Shown here: positions 15,458 to 24,100 of the stretch, one piece after another
Position numbering within the stretch: position 1 is the first letter of the stretch
Layout: the number at the start of each line of letters is the position of its first letter
Source of the DNA: Halomonas sp.
GTDB taxonomy: Bacteria > Pseudomonadota > Gammaproteobacteria > Pseudomonadales > Halomonadaceae
DNA length: 34,625 nucleotides
Direction of reading: 5' to 3'
NCBI RefSeq assembly: GCF_030457605.1
Contig: NZ_JAKDUR010000023.1
Span: 1 to 34,625, forward strand
Notes under the pieces: model-generated
Told to the model about the DNA's origin: nothing
Databases searched by the model: none
The model's input: the letters and a program-made list of their open reading frames with translations, nothing else
Made by a program: the position numbers and the translations under genes

Positions 15458-15493
15458 GATAATGTTACGGGAGACCCGTCTGGAAGTAGCGGG
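15458..15493 (+). promoter_or_regulatory. Leader of the capsule operon: -10-like box, small hairpin and ops-like element
   Basis: GATAAT at 15458-15463 is a possible -10 without a clear -35. ACGGG-AGA-CCCGT (15467-15479) is a perfect 5-base-pair hairpin. Directly after it, GGAAGTAGCGGG (15482-15493) matches 9 of 12 positions of the E. coli ops element GGCGGTAGCGTG, including the whole central GTAGCG. ops elements recruit RfaH to a paused polymerase, and an RfaH gene ends this very operon. A biochemical link has not been shown. Confidence 0.4.
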
Positions 15494-15519
15494 CTTAAGG
15501 CACTGGGAGCCTAACACGC

Positions 15520-17532
15520 ATGGCATTACGCACCGCAGGCTACACCTCGTCAGGCATCGCAAAGATCAGTGCTTTAACCGCATTTTTACCTGAATTTTCC
15601 GCTGTTTCCCGCCTGCATGCGTTACGCAAGAAACCCGACGCCGTGATTGGCTGGGGGCTCAAACCCACCAGTCGCAAAGCGCGGCGCTATGCCGCCCGCC
15701 ATCGCTTACCCTATATCGCGCTTGAAGATGGCTTTTTACGCTCGTTGGCCCCCGCGATAAGCGGCTACCAGCCGCACAGCCTCGCTGTCGACACCCGGGG
15801 CATTTACTACGACGCCTCACGCCCCTCCGATTTGGAGATGCACCTTAACGAGGCGACGTTTTCTCCCGTGGAACTCATCGAGGCCGAGCAGTGCATGGCG
15901 CTGCTGCGCCGCTACCGGCTTTCCAAATATAATCACGCCCCCGAAACGACGCTTTGCCACCTGCCCGCCTCGCGCGTGCTGCTGGTAGACCAGACCGCTG
16001 GCGACGCCTCGATTGCCTACGGCCAGGCCAACGCCGACACCTTCCAAACGATGCTCAATGCCGCACTGGCGCAGCATCCCGACGCCACGCTGTGGATCAA
16101 AACCCATCCCGACGTCATTGCCGGCACCAAGCAGGGCCACCTGCACACAGCCACGGCACACCCGCGCTGCCGCGTGATCGGCGAGGACGTCAACCCCTGG
16201 GCGCTGTTTGACCAAGTCGATGAAGTTTACACGGTGACCAGCCAGCTAGGGTTTGAGGCGCTAATAGCCGGCAAGAAAGTGCACTGTTTCGGCCTGCCGT
16301 TTTACGCCGGCTGGGGGCTTACCCACGATGCCCAGCCCTGCCCGCGCCGCCGGCAGGCACGCACGCTGGCCGAGGTATTCGCTGCGGCATACCTGCGCTA
16401 TTGCCGCTATGCCAACCCTTACACTGGCCGGCCGGCGACGCTACGCGAGACCATTGCGTTGATTGCCGACCAGCGCCGCCAGCGTGAACGCTGCCGAGGC
16501 CATTGGCTCGCCTGCGGCTTTTCCGGCTGGAAGCGCCGCTTTGTCGGCGATTTTACCGGCGATGCCAACTCGCTAACGCACTATCCCAAACCGGCGATGC
16601 TGCCCGCCTCCCGGGCGCCGGTGCTGGCCTGGTCCTCTAGCATCGAGGCGGAACTTAGCACCCATGCTCATCGCCAAGAGGCAACGCTGTGGCGAATGGA
16701 GGACGGCTTTATCCGCTCCGCCGGGCTTGGCGTTGACCTTACGCGCCCGCTCTCGCTGGTGCTGGACCGCCAAGGCATTTATTACGACCCGCGCCAGCCA
16801 AGCGACCTGGAAACGCTGCTCAACACCACGATCTTCAGCGACGATGTGCTGACGCGTGCTCAGGCGCTACGCCAGCGGCTGGTTGCCTTACGACTGTCCA
16901 AATACAACCTTTCGGGACGCAACGTAAGGCATAGCAGCTTCCCACCAAACCGAACATGTATACTGGTGCCTGGGCAAGTTGAAAGCGATGCCTCAATTGT
17001 CACCGGCTCGCCACAAACAAGCACCAACAGTGCCCTGCTCAAAGCGGTGCGTCACGCTTGGCCTAGCGCCTATATTTTATATAAGGCGCATCCTGATGTA
17101 CTCTCCGGCGCTCGGCTAGGCAAACTGGATAGCAACGCCAGCCACCTTTACGACCTTGATGTCAGCCACAATGAAATTGCTGACCTGCTCGAGCGCGTCG
17201 ATAGCGTGCACACCATGAGCTCGCTCACCGGTTTTGAAGCACTGCTGCGCGGCTGCGCCGTACATACCTACGGCCTGCCCTTCTATGCCGGCTGGGGACT
17301 TACCCACGACGCCATGCACTGCCCTAGGCGCACCCGGCCGCTCAGCCTCGAGGCGCTGGTCGCCGGCACGCTGCTGCTGTACCCCCACTATGTGGATCCG
17401 GCCAGCGGCCAGCTGTGTAACGCCGAAACCGTCGTGACGCTGCTTGAAAGCGCAAAAAATCGGCCCAGCCGCACGCAGTGGCGCCAACGGGCTTATCGCT
17501 GCTACCGCAACCTGTTCGTAGGAAAGCATTAA
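15520..17532 (+). CDS. kpsC: KpsC-like capsule beta-Kdo transferase, two tandem modules
   Basis: Cytoplasmic enzyme that extends the poly-Kdo linker between the lipid anchor and a capsular polysaccharide. The 670-residue length is as in E. coli KpsC, and the protein is an internal duplication. Module 1 has ALEDGFLRS (Glu69-Asp70), SKYN and KTHPDVIAG. Module 2, 325 residues on, has MEDGFIRSAGLG (Glu394-Asp395), SKYN and KAHPDVLSG. YDASRPSDLE and YDPRQPSDLE, and YGLPFYAGWGLTHDA-type segments, are also paired. The start is ATG at 15520 with GGGAG ten bases upstream. It is the first gene of a 15-kb operon. No exporter genes (KpsMT, KpsE, KpsD) are nearby. Confidence 0.92.
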   Translation: MALRTAGYTSSGIAKISALTAFLPEFSAVSRLHALRKKPDAVIGWGLKPTSRKARRYAARHRLPYIALEDGFLRSLAPAISGYQPHSLAVDTRGIYYDASRPSDLEMHLNEATFSPVELIEAEQCMALLRRYRLSKYNHAPETTLCHLPASRVLLVDQTAGDASIAYGQANADTFQTMLNAALAQHPDATLWIKTHPDVIAGTKQGHLHTATAHPRCRVIGEDVNPWALFDQVDEVYTVTSQLGFEALIAGKKVHCFGLPFYAGWGLTHDAQPCPRRRQARTLAEVFAAAYLRYCRYANPYTGRPATLRETIALIADQRRQRERCRGHWLACGFSGWKRRFVGDFTGDANSLTHYPKPAMLPASRAPVLAWSSSIEAELSTHAHRQEATLWRMEDGFIRSAGLGVDLTRPLSLVLDRQGIYYDPRQPSDLETLLNTTIFSDDVLTRAQALRQRLVALRLSKYNLSGRNVRHSSFPPNRTCILVPGQVESDASIVTGSPQTSTNSALLKAVRHAWPSAYILYKAHPDVLSGARLGKLDSNASHLYDLDVSHNEIADLLERVDSVHTMSSLTGFEALLRGCAVHTYGLPFYAGWGLTHDAMHCPRRTRPLSLEALVAGTLLLYPHYVDPASGQLCNAETVVTLLESAKNRPSRTQWRQRAYRCYRNLFVGKH

Positions 17533-17533
17533 C

Positions 17534-18772
17534 TTGACACTCGATAAGCGCACATTCTTGTTTTTACAGGGCGTTTGCTCGCCCTTTAACACGCGTCTGG
17601 CCAAGCGCCTGCAAGACAAAGGCCATCGGGTGATAAAACTGCATTTTAATGCCGGAGACATCGCCTACTGGGGGCGCCAGGGCCATCACCGCCACCTGTT
17701 TCGCGGCCAGCCCGAGGCGCTGGGCGACTACGTCAAAACGCTCTGGCAACGCTACGGGATCACCGACCAAATCGCCTTTGGTGATCGTCGCCCCGTGCAT
17801 CGCTCAGCGGTAGAAGACGCCCCCGCGGCGGGGGTACGCACCCACGTCTTTGAAGAAGGCTACTTTCGACCGTTCTGGATTACCCTGGAGCGTGAAGGGG
17901 TTAACGGCCATTCGCCACTGCCCCGCGACCCGGCATGGTTCCGCGACGTTGGCCGCTCGCTTCCCGAGCCGCCGCGCCCGACGCCTTTCAAATCACGCTT
18001 TAAAGTACGTGCGCTGCACGACGTCTGCTACCACGTTGCCGGCCTTGCCAATCCGCTGGTTGCCCCGCACTACCGCAATCATTCATCGATTACCGCCCCC
18101 CAGGAATACGCCGGCTACATACGGCGCTTTACATGGCTGCGTTACCAAAAAATACGCGACCACAACCATATCCGAGCACTACTTCTCAGCCGGCGACCCT
18201 TTTTTATCCTGCCGCTACAGCTCAACACCGACGCCCAGATCCGCGATCACTCAGCCTATGCCAACATGCAGGAGGTCATTGCCGTTACGCTTGCCTCTTT
18301 CGCCACCCATGCTCCCGAAAAGGCCGTCCTGTGCATTAAAAACCACCCACTTGATCAAGGCCTGAGCCACTATGCGCAGCTCATCCAGCGCCTTGCCAAG
18401 GACTACGGTATCGAGCGGCGCGTGATTTATCTGGAGTCGGGCGACCTTAATCGCATCACGCGCCACGCGGCCGGCACCATTACCGTCAACAGCACAACGG
18501 GGCTGGTATCGCTGGGTCAGAGCTGCCCCACCATGGCGCTGGGCGACCCCATTTATCAGCTAAGGGGATTAACGTTCCAGGGGACATTGAATGAATTCTG
18601 GCAGCAAGCCACCGCTCCCGACGCCACACTTTTTGCGTATTTTCGCCGTACCGTGCTGCACACCACGCAGCTCAACGGCGGTTTTTATTGCCAGCCCGGC
18701 ATCGATCTGGCTGCCGACGCCGCGGCGCAGCGATTATCCGCTCACACCTCACCACTCGAACAGCTGCTATAG
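17534..18772 (+). CDS. kpsS: KpsS-like capsule Kdo transferase
   Basis: In the E. coli system KpsS adds the first Kdo to lyso-phosphatidylglycerol, and KpsC then extends it. The protein has 412 residues and starts at TTG (17534), one base after the kpsC stop, with AGGAAAG just upstream; no better start is available and the family N-terminus (FLFLQGVCSPF..LA..L...GH) begins here. Further motifs are FEEGYFRPFWITLE, LPLQLNTDAQI and the HP motif CIKNHPLDQG, then NSTTGLVSLGQSCPTMALG. The acceptor in this organism may differ from lyso-phosphatidylglycerol, given the lipid-building genes downstream. Confidence 0.9.
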   Translation: MTLDKRTFLFLQGVCSPFNTRLAKRLQDKGHRVIKLHFNAGDIAYWGRQGHHRHLFRGQPEALGDYVKTLWQRYGITDQIAFGDRRPVHRSAVEDAPAAGVRTHVFEEGYFRPFWITLEREGVNGHSPLPRDPAWFRDVGRSLPEPPRPTPFKSRFKVRALHDVCYHVAGLANPLVAPHYRNHSSITAPQEYAGYIRRFTWLRYQKIRDHNHIRALLLSRRPFFILPLQLNTDAQIRDHSAYANMQEVIAVTLASFATHAPEKAVLCIKNHPLDQGLSHYAQLIQRLAKDYGIERRVIYLESGDLNRITRHAAGTITVNSTTGLVSLGQSCPTMALGDPIYQLRGLTFQGTLNEFWQQATAPDATLFAYFRRTVLHTTQLNGGFYCQPGIDLAADAAAQRLSAHTSPLEQLL

Positions 18773-18774
18773 CC

Positions 18775-19563
18775 ATGTCATCCACCACGACGATCTTGAT
18801 TACCGGAGCCACCGGCGCAATTGGCGGCGCGCTTGCCAAGCGCTACGCCGCGACCGGCACGCACCTGATACTGCACGGGCGTCGGCAGGATGCTCTCGAC
18901 ACTTTGGCGCAGCGCTGCCGTAATCAAAGTGCCTCTGTAGACACTTCGCACGCTGACCTTACCCGGGCCACCGCTTTGAGCAACTGGCTTGATGCCGTTT
19001 GCGCAGTCCAAGTGCCGGATATCGTCATTGCCTGCGCGGGGAAAAACACGCACCCGGCGGCGCCGTGTGAGCTTGAGCCACTCACGGACGTTCAGGCGCT
19101 GCTCGACATTAACTTACAAACACCCATTGCCATGGCGCAGCACCTTGCGCCTCGCATGCGCGCCCGTGGCACGGGGCAGCTGGTATTTATCAGCTCGCTG
19201 GCCGCCTGGCACGGGCTGCCCACCTCACCTACCTATAGCGCCAGCAAAGCCGGTATCAAAGCCTACGCCGAAGGGCTACGCGGCTGGCTAAAGCCCTGCG
19301 GCATTGGCGTCACCGTGGTTATGCCAGGCTATGTCACGTCACCCATGTGCCACGCCATGCCCGGCCCCAAACCCTGGGAGTGGTCGCCTGAGCGCGCTGC
19401 ACGCGTCATCCAACGCGGTATCAGTGCCAATCGCGCACGCATTGCCTTTCCATTCTGGCTTAGCCTGGGCACCCACTGGCTCGCTATCTTGCCAGCCGAG
19501 ATTTCGCAGTGGCTGCTCAGGCGCCTGGGGTTTGACCGGATGGAAGAAATGCCCGATGACTAG
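18775..19563 (+). CDS. Short-chain dehydrogenase/reductase, RkpH/WcbP-like, putative 3-ketolipid reductase
   Basis: Classical SDR of 262 residues starting at ATG 18775, two bases after kpsS. The cofactor motif TGATGAIG (10-17) and the catalytic set Ser141, Tyr154, Lys158 (SSLAAWHGLPTSPTYSASK) are intact. An Arg at 36-37 (HGRR) suggests NADPH preference. After the core the protein has a C-terminal extension with a hydrophobic stretch (FPFWLSLGTHWLAILPAEI) that could associate with the membrane, as in 3-ketodihydrosphingosine reductases. Its position beside an acyl-condensing oxoamine synthase suggests it reduces the 3-keto product to an alcohol; this is inference. Related genes occur in rhizobial rkp and Burkholderia wcb clusters. 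Confidence 0.85.
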   Translation: MSSTTTILITGATGAIGGALAKRYAATGTHLILHGRRQDALDTLAQRCRNQSASVDTSHADLTRATALSNWLDAVCAVQVPDIVIACAGKNTHPAAPCELEPLTDVQALLDINLQTPIAMAQHLAPRMRARGTGQLVFISSLAAWHGLPTSPTYSASKAGIKAYAEGLRGWLKPCGIGVTVVMPGYVTSPMCHAMPGPKPWEWSPERAARVIQRGISANRARIAFPFWLSLGTHWLAILPAEISQWLLRRLGFDRMEEMPDD

Positions 19564-21142
19564 CCCTCTGTTCACCCTGCTGATCGTAGGCCTGGCCGGT
19601 ACGCTAGCAATTGAGGCGCTGCTTAAACCGCGCCCGCGGCCGTTTTGGCAGCGTGGTAGCGCAGCAGCAATGGCCCATCTTGGCAGCTGGTTGCTGACAT
19701 TCGGCCTTTTCTTTCTGCTATTGCAGCGCCCCTGGTTCGCCATGACAGCCGTGCTCTCGCTGCAGCTGGTCATAGTGCAGTCCAGCAATACCAAGTCACA
19801 AACGCTCAACGAACCCTTTATCTGCCATGATTTCGAATATTTTTGGGATACTATCCGTCACCCGCGGCTATACGTACCGTTTTTCGGTATTGGGCTGGCC
19901 ATCGCGGCCAGCAGCGCCGGCGCTTTGGCCATTGCCGCTTTTTTTTACTGGGAAACCTCTTGGGTCAGCCATCAAGGAGGCCGCTCTTTTCTCGCGGCGT
20001 GCGGGATACTGTGCGCTTCGGGCGCGGCGCTAATCGCACTGGGATTCCAACGATTGGGCACGATGACACTCTGTCCCGCTCGAGATCTTGACAAGCTAGG
20101 CCTGTTTTCCTCGCTTTGGGCCTACGGCATCGCACTACTACGCTCATCGGCCCCACCACCCAACACATCGCCCTTTTATTATGATACCGCCGCGCCGCCG
20201 ACCGTTTCGGCCGCCGCGCTACCACATACAGTGCTGGTACAGAGTGAATCATTCAGCGACCCGCGTAGCTGGTGCCCCGACGTGACCAAGGACCTGCTGC
20301 CCCACTGGGACCTGAGCAGCCGTCAGGCGCAGCAGCGAGGCACGCTCAGCGTCCCCGCCTGGGGCGCCAACACCGTGCGCACCGAGTGCGCGGTGCTGAC
20401 AGGCCTGTCTCCCGAGCAGTGGGGGATTCGCCAGTTCAACCCCTACCGCACCCTGGCCCGGCAACGCTTTCCCAGCCTTGCTGCAATCTTCAAACAAGCG
20501 GGGTACCGCACCGTTTGCCTTCACCCCTACCCCGCAAACTTTTACTTTCGCCACCGGGTCATGCCGCAGCTGGGGTTCGATATCTTTGTCGACGTCGAGG
20601 ACTTTTCCCCCGACGACCGCAACGGGCAGTACATCGGCGACGCCGCGGTGGCCCGAAAAGTCGCTGCGCTACTCGACGACGCTACCGATACGCCGCTGTT
20701 TATTTTTGTCATTACCATGGAAAATCACGGCCCACTCGATCTAGAGCGGCCCAGGCACGACGCACTCGCCACTACATTGCCGCACGCGCCTTGGCCTTTG
20801 CCCCCACACCAGCGTAACCTTGCCGTTTATCTGCGCCACCTGCGCCAGGCTGACGCCATGCTGGAAACACTAACCTGCGCGCTTGGCCAGGGCTCGCGCC
20901 CGGGGGTTATGGGCTGGTACGGCGATCATGTGCCCATTTTGCCCGAGGCCTACGCCTACTATTCAGCGCCTACGGGTGAAACACCCTATATGCTATGGTC
21001 ATCACAAAAAAATCAACGTGATAGATATCCCACTACGCCACAACGACTAGCCGCGAACGAGCTGGGCAGCGTGCTGTTGCAACACGTCTGGCAGGCGGCC
21101 TCTGGCCGACAAGGACAAAGAAAAGATTCGGAGTACCAATGA
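19556..21142 (+). CDS. LtaS/MdoB-type membrane phosphotransferase (alkaline phosphatase superfamily), RkpI/WcbQ-like
   Basis: Inner-membrane enzyme of 528 residues with several hydrophobic segments in the first ~195 residues (about 4-22, 40-56, 62-76, 107-131, 144-163) and a catalytic domain behind. The domain shows VQSES (Glu231), NTVRTE (Thr273 as likely nucleophile), MENHGP (388-393) and WYGDH (Asp456, His457), the metal and active-site set of lipoteichoic acid synthase and MdoB/OpgB-type phosphoglycerol or phosphoethanolamine transferases. The ATG at 19556 overlaps the dehydrogenase stop by 8 bases; upstream in-frame codons belong to that gene's shadow. Its stop overlaps the synthase start (ATGA). 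Donor and acceptor are unknown; transfer of a phospho-headgroup onto the operon's lipid is a fair hypothesis. Confidence 0.82.
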   Translation: MTSPLFTLLIVGLAGTLAIEALLKPRPRPFWQRGSAAAMAHLGSWLLTFGLFFLLLQRPWFAMTAVLSLQLVIVQSSNTKSQTLNEPFICHDFEYFWDTIRHPRLYVPFFGIGLAIAASSAGALAIAAFFYWETSWVSHQGGRSFLAACGILCASGAALIALGFQRLGTMTLCPARDLDKLGLFSSLWAYGIALLRSSAPPPNTSPFYYDTAAPPTVSAAALPHTVLVQSESFSDPRSWCPDVTKDLLPHWDLSSRQAQQRGTLSVPAWGANTVRTECAVLTGLSPEQWGIRQFNPYRTLARQRFPSLAAIFKQAGYRTVCLHPYPANFYFRHRVMPQLGFDIFVDVEDFSPDDRNGQYIGDAAVARKVAALLDDATDTPLFIFVITMENHGPLDLERPRHDALATTLPHAPWPLPPHQRNLAVYLRHLRQADAMLETLTCALGQGSRPGVMGWYGDHVPILPEAYAYYSAPTGETPYMLWSSQKNQRDRYPTTPQRLAANELGSVLLQHVWQAASGRQGQRKDSEYQ

Positions 21143-24100
21143 CTAAACGCGTGGCCATCATTGGCGCCGCCTATCGCTTTCCCGGCACAACGCCCGAGAC
21201 GTTCTGGCAGGATCTGAAAAACGAGAAGGATCTCGTCACAGAAGTGGCTCCCGACCGCTGGAGCCAGGAAGCGTTTCAGCATCCTGACCGGCGTCATCCC
21301 GGCGCCAGCGTCAGCTTTGCCGCAGGCAGTTTGGGCGACATCAGCGGCTTTGACGCCGACTTTTTTGGCATCTCGCCCCGTGAAGCGGCCAACATGGACC
21401 CCCAGCAGCGCATGCTGCTGGAGCTCACCTGGGAAAGCCTGGAAGACGCCGGCATTGTGCCCGCGGCGCTCCGCGGCAGCCAATGCGGCGTGTACCTGGG
21501 CGTTGCCAGCCTGGATTATTCTTATCGCATCGCCGATGACATGGCGGCCATCGATGCCTCATCCGCCACGGGCAACACGGCCAGCATTGCGGCGAACCGC
21601 CTGTCTTACCTGTTCGACCTGCACGGGCCAAGTTTCACCCTGGATACCGCCTGCTCGTCGTCGCTGGTAGCGTTTCACCAGGCGTGCCAGGCCATTCGCA
21701 ACGGCGAAACCAACATGGCGATTACCGGGGGCATTAGCCTGCACCTGCACCCCTACGGTTTTTTGATTTTCTCCAAAGCCGGCATGCTGTCCGCCTCGGG
21801 GCGTTGTCGGGTGTTTGACGCCGATGGCGACGGCTATGTGCGCTCGGAAGGCGGCGGCCTTTTCGTGCTCAAGGACTATGCTCAAGCCCTGGCCGACAAC
21901 GACCGTATACTCGCCGTTGTACCCGGTTCAGCGGTCAATACCGACGGCCATAAAACCGGGCTTACCGTCCCCAACCCCACGGCTCAGATAGAGCTGATGC
22001 GCAGCGTGTATCGCCAGGCTGGCATTGCCCCGGATGACATCGATTATCTTGAGGCTCATGGCACCGGCACTGCCGTCGGTGATCCGATTGAAGCCCGCGC
22101 GATTGGTGAAGCCCTGGGCCAGCAGCGCAGCTCACCGCTCCCCATCGGTTCGGTCAAAAGTAACGTAGGGCACCTGGAAACAGCCTCGGGCGTTGTTGGC
22201 CTGGCCAAGGCGCTATACAGCCTGCGCTACCGTGAAGTGCCCGCCACTATCGGCGTGCGCAAGCTCAATCCCAATATCAATGTCGACGACTGGAACCTGG
22301 ATATTGTTACCCGGGCCCGGCCCTTAAAGCCCACGGGCGGCCTGGTTATCGGCGTCAATTCCTTTGGTTTTGGCGGCGCCAACGCCCACGTTATTCTAGC
22401 CAGCGCACCGCCCGTCGCTACGACTTCTTTCACTGGTACTTTTACTACGACGTCTTCTGTTGCTACCCCGACGGATGCTCCCGCCGTTGACGCTAACGCC
22501 CGTTCGTTGCCGGTGCGCGTCACAGCGAACAGCGCCGGTGCCCTCAGCGACAACGCGCGTGCGCTGGCCATACACTTACGTCGCGGCGAAGCGTCGCTGT
22601 ATGACACCGCGCATACGCTGTGTTACCACCGCGAGCCTCTAAAACTCGGTGCGCTATGCTTTGCCGAGACTGCAGAGCAGGCAGCTGCCACCCTCGAGCG
22701 CTTTGCCGATGGCCATGCGGCTGACGAGACAACTCAGGTGATTCAGGGCGAGCGGCTCGAGGCACCTCGCGGGCCGGTTTTTGTTTACTCGGGCAATGGC
22801 TGCCAGTGGGAACGCATGGGGCGCGACCTGCTACACAGCGATCCGGAATTCCGCGCAAGCGTTGAGCGTGTGGATGCCCTCTTTCAACGCTACGCCGACT
22901 TCTCCTTGCTCGCCGAACTGGAAGGCCACAGCGACTTGGCCACGAGCGCTACCGAACGTCTTCAGCGCACCGAAATTGCCCAGCCCACGCTGTTCGCCCT
23001 GCAGGTTGCGCTGACTGAATGGTTCAAGGATCACGGCACTGAACCAGCCGCGGTGCTTGGCCACAGCGTCGGCGAGGTCGCAGCGGCCTGGGCCGCCGGC
23101 GCGCTATCTCTGGAAGACGCGGTCAAGGTGATTTATTACCGCAGCTATTATCAGGGCCTGACGCGGGGCATGGGCGCCATGATGGCCGTTGCCTCCAGCG
23201 CCAATGACATATCTGCCTGGCTGGAGCTCCCCGAGTTTAGCGCGGTCTGCCTGGCCGGTATCAACAGCCCGCAAGGCATCACCCTGGCCGGCCCGGCAGA
23301 GCCGCTTGCCGCACTTGAAAAGCGCCTGCATGAACAAGGCGCGGTGGCCAAGCGGCTGCCGCTGGACTACGCCTTTCACAGTGCCGCAATGGACTCCACC
23401 CGCGACGGGCTGATTGCTGCGCTGGGCGACATCACACCCGGCGCGGCCCAAGTACCGTTCATATCGACCGTTACCGGCAACGCCAGCAGCGGCACCGACC
23501 TCGACGCCGACTACTGGTGGCGCAACATCCGCAAACCTGTACTGTTTCATCCGGCGGCCGTCACGCTGATGGAGCAGGGTCACAATGTGTTTGTTGAGCT
23601 AGGCGCCCACCCCATTCTGCGCCGCTATCTCAACGAAGCGCTGCGGGAGCAAACGCTCAATGGGCAGGTGATCGGCACCCTGGTGCGCCGGGCAAACGGG
23701 GGCAACGCTATACGCGACACGCTGGGCAAGCTGCTGTTAAGCGGGCTAAAACTCAACACGCACCGGTTTTTTCCGGTACAGGGGAAACGCGTAAGCCTGC
23801 CCCGCTACGCCTGGCAACGAACTCACCACTGGGTGGCGTATACCCAGGACGGCCAGGGTCTCCTCCAGCGCTACTATCAGCATCCGCTGTTGGGCTACCC
23901 GCTCGCGCAGCAGGCCAACACCTGGGAAAGCCAGCTGGATATTCAGCGCATCCCCTGGCTTGCCGGACACGTCGTGGGCGACGGCGCCGTGTTTCCGGGT
24001 GCCGGCTTCGTTGAGCTGGCGCTGGCCGCTGCCCGCCAGCAGCGTGACCCCACGATCATCGACATCGAAGCGCTGGAAATTCACGCCCCGCTGCTACTCG

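Noticed and set aside
19304-19555. Longer N-terminus for the LtaS-like protein
   Set aside because: That part is the dehydrogenase gene read in another frame; membrane segments and family sequence begin at the ATG at 19556, which overlaps the upstream stop in the usual coupled way.
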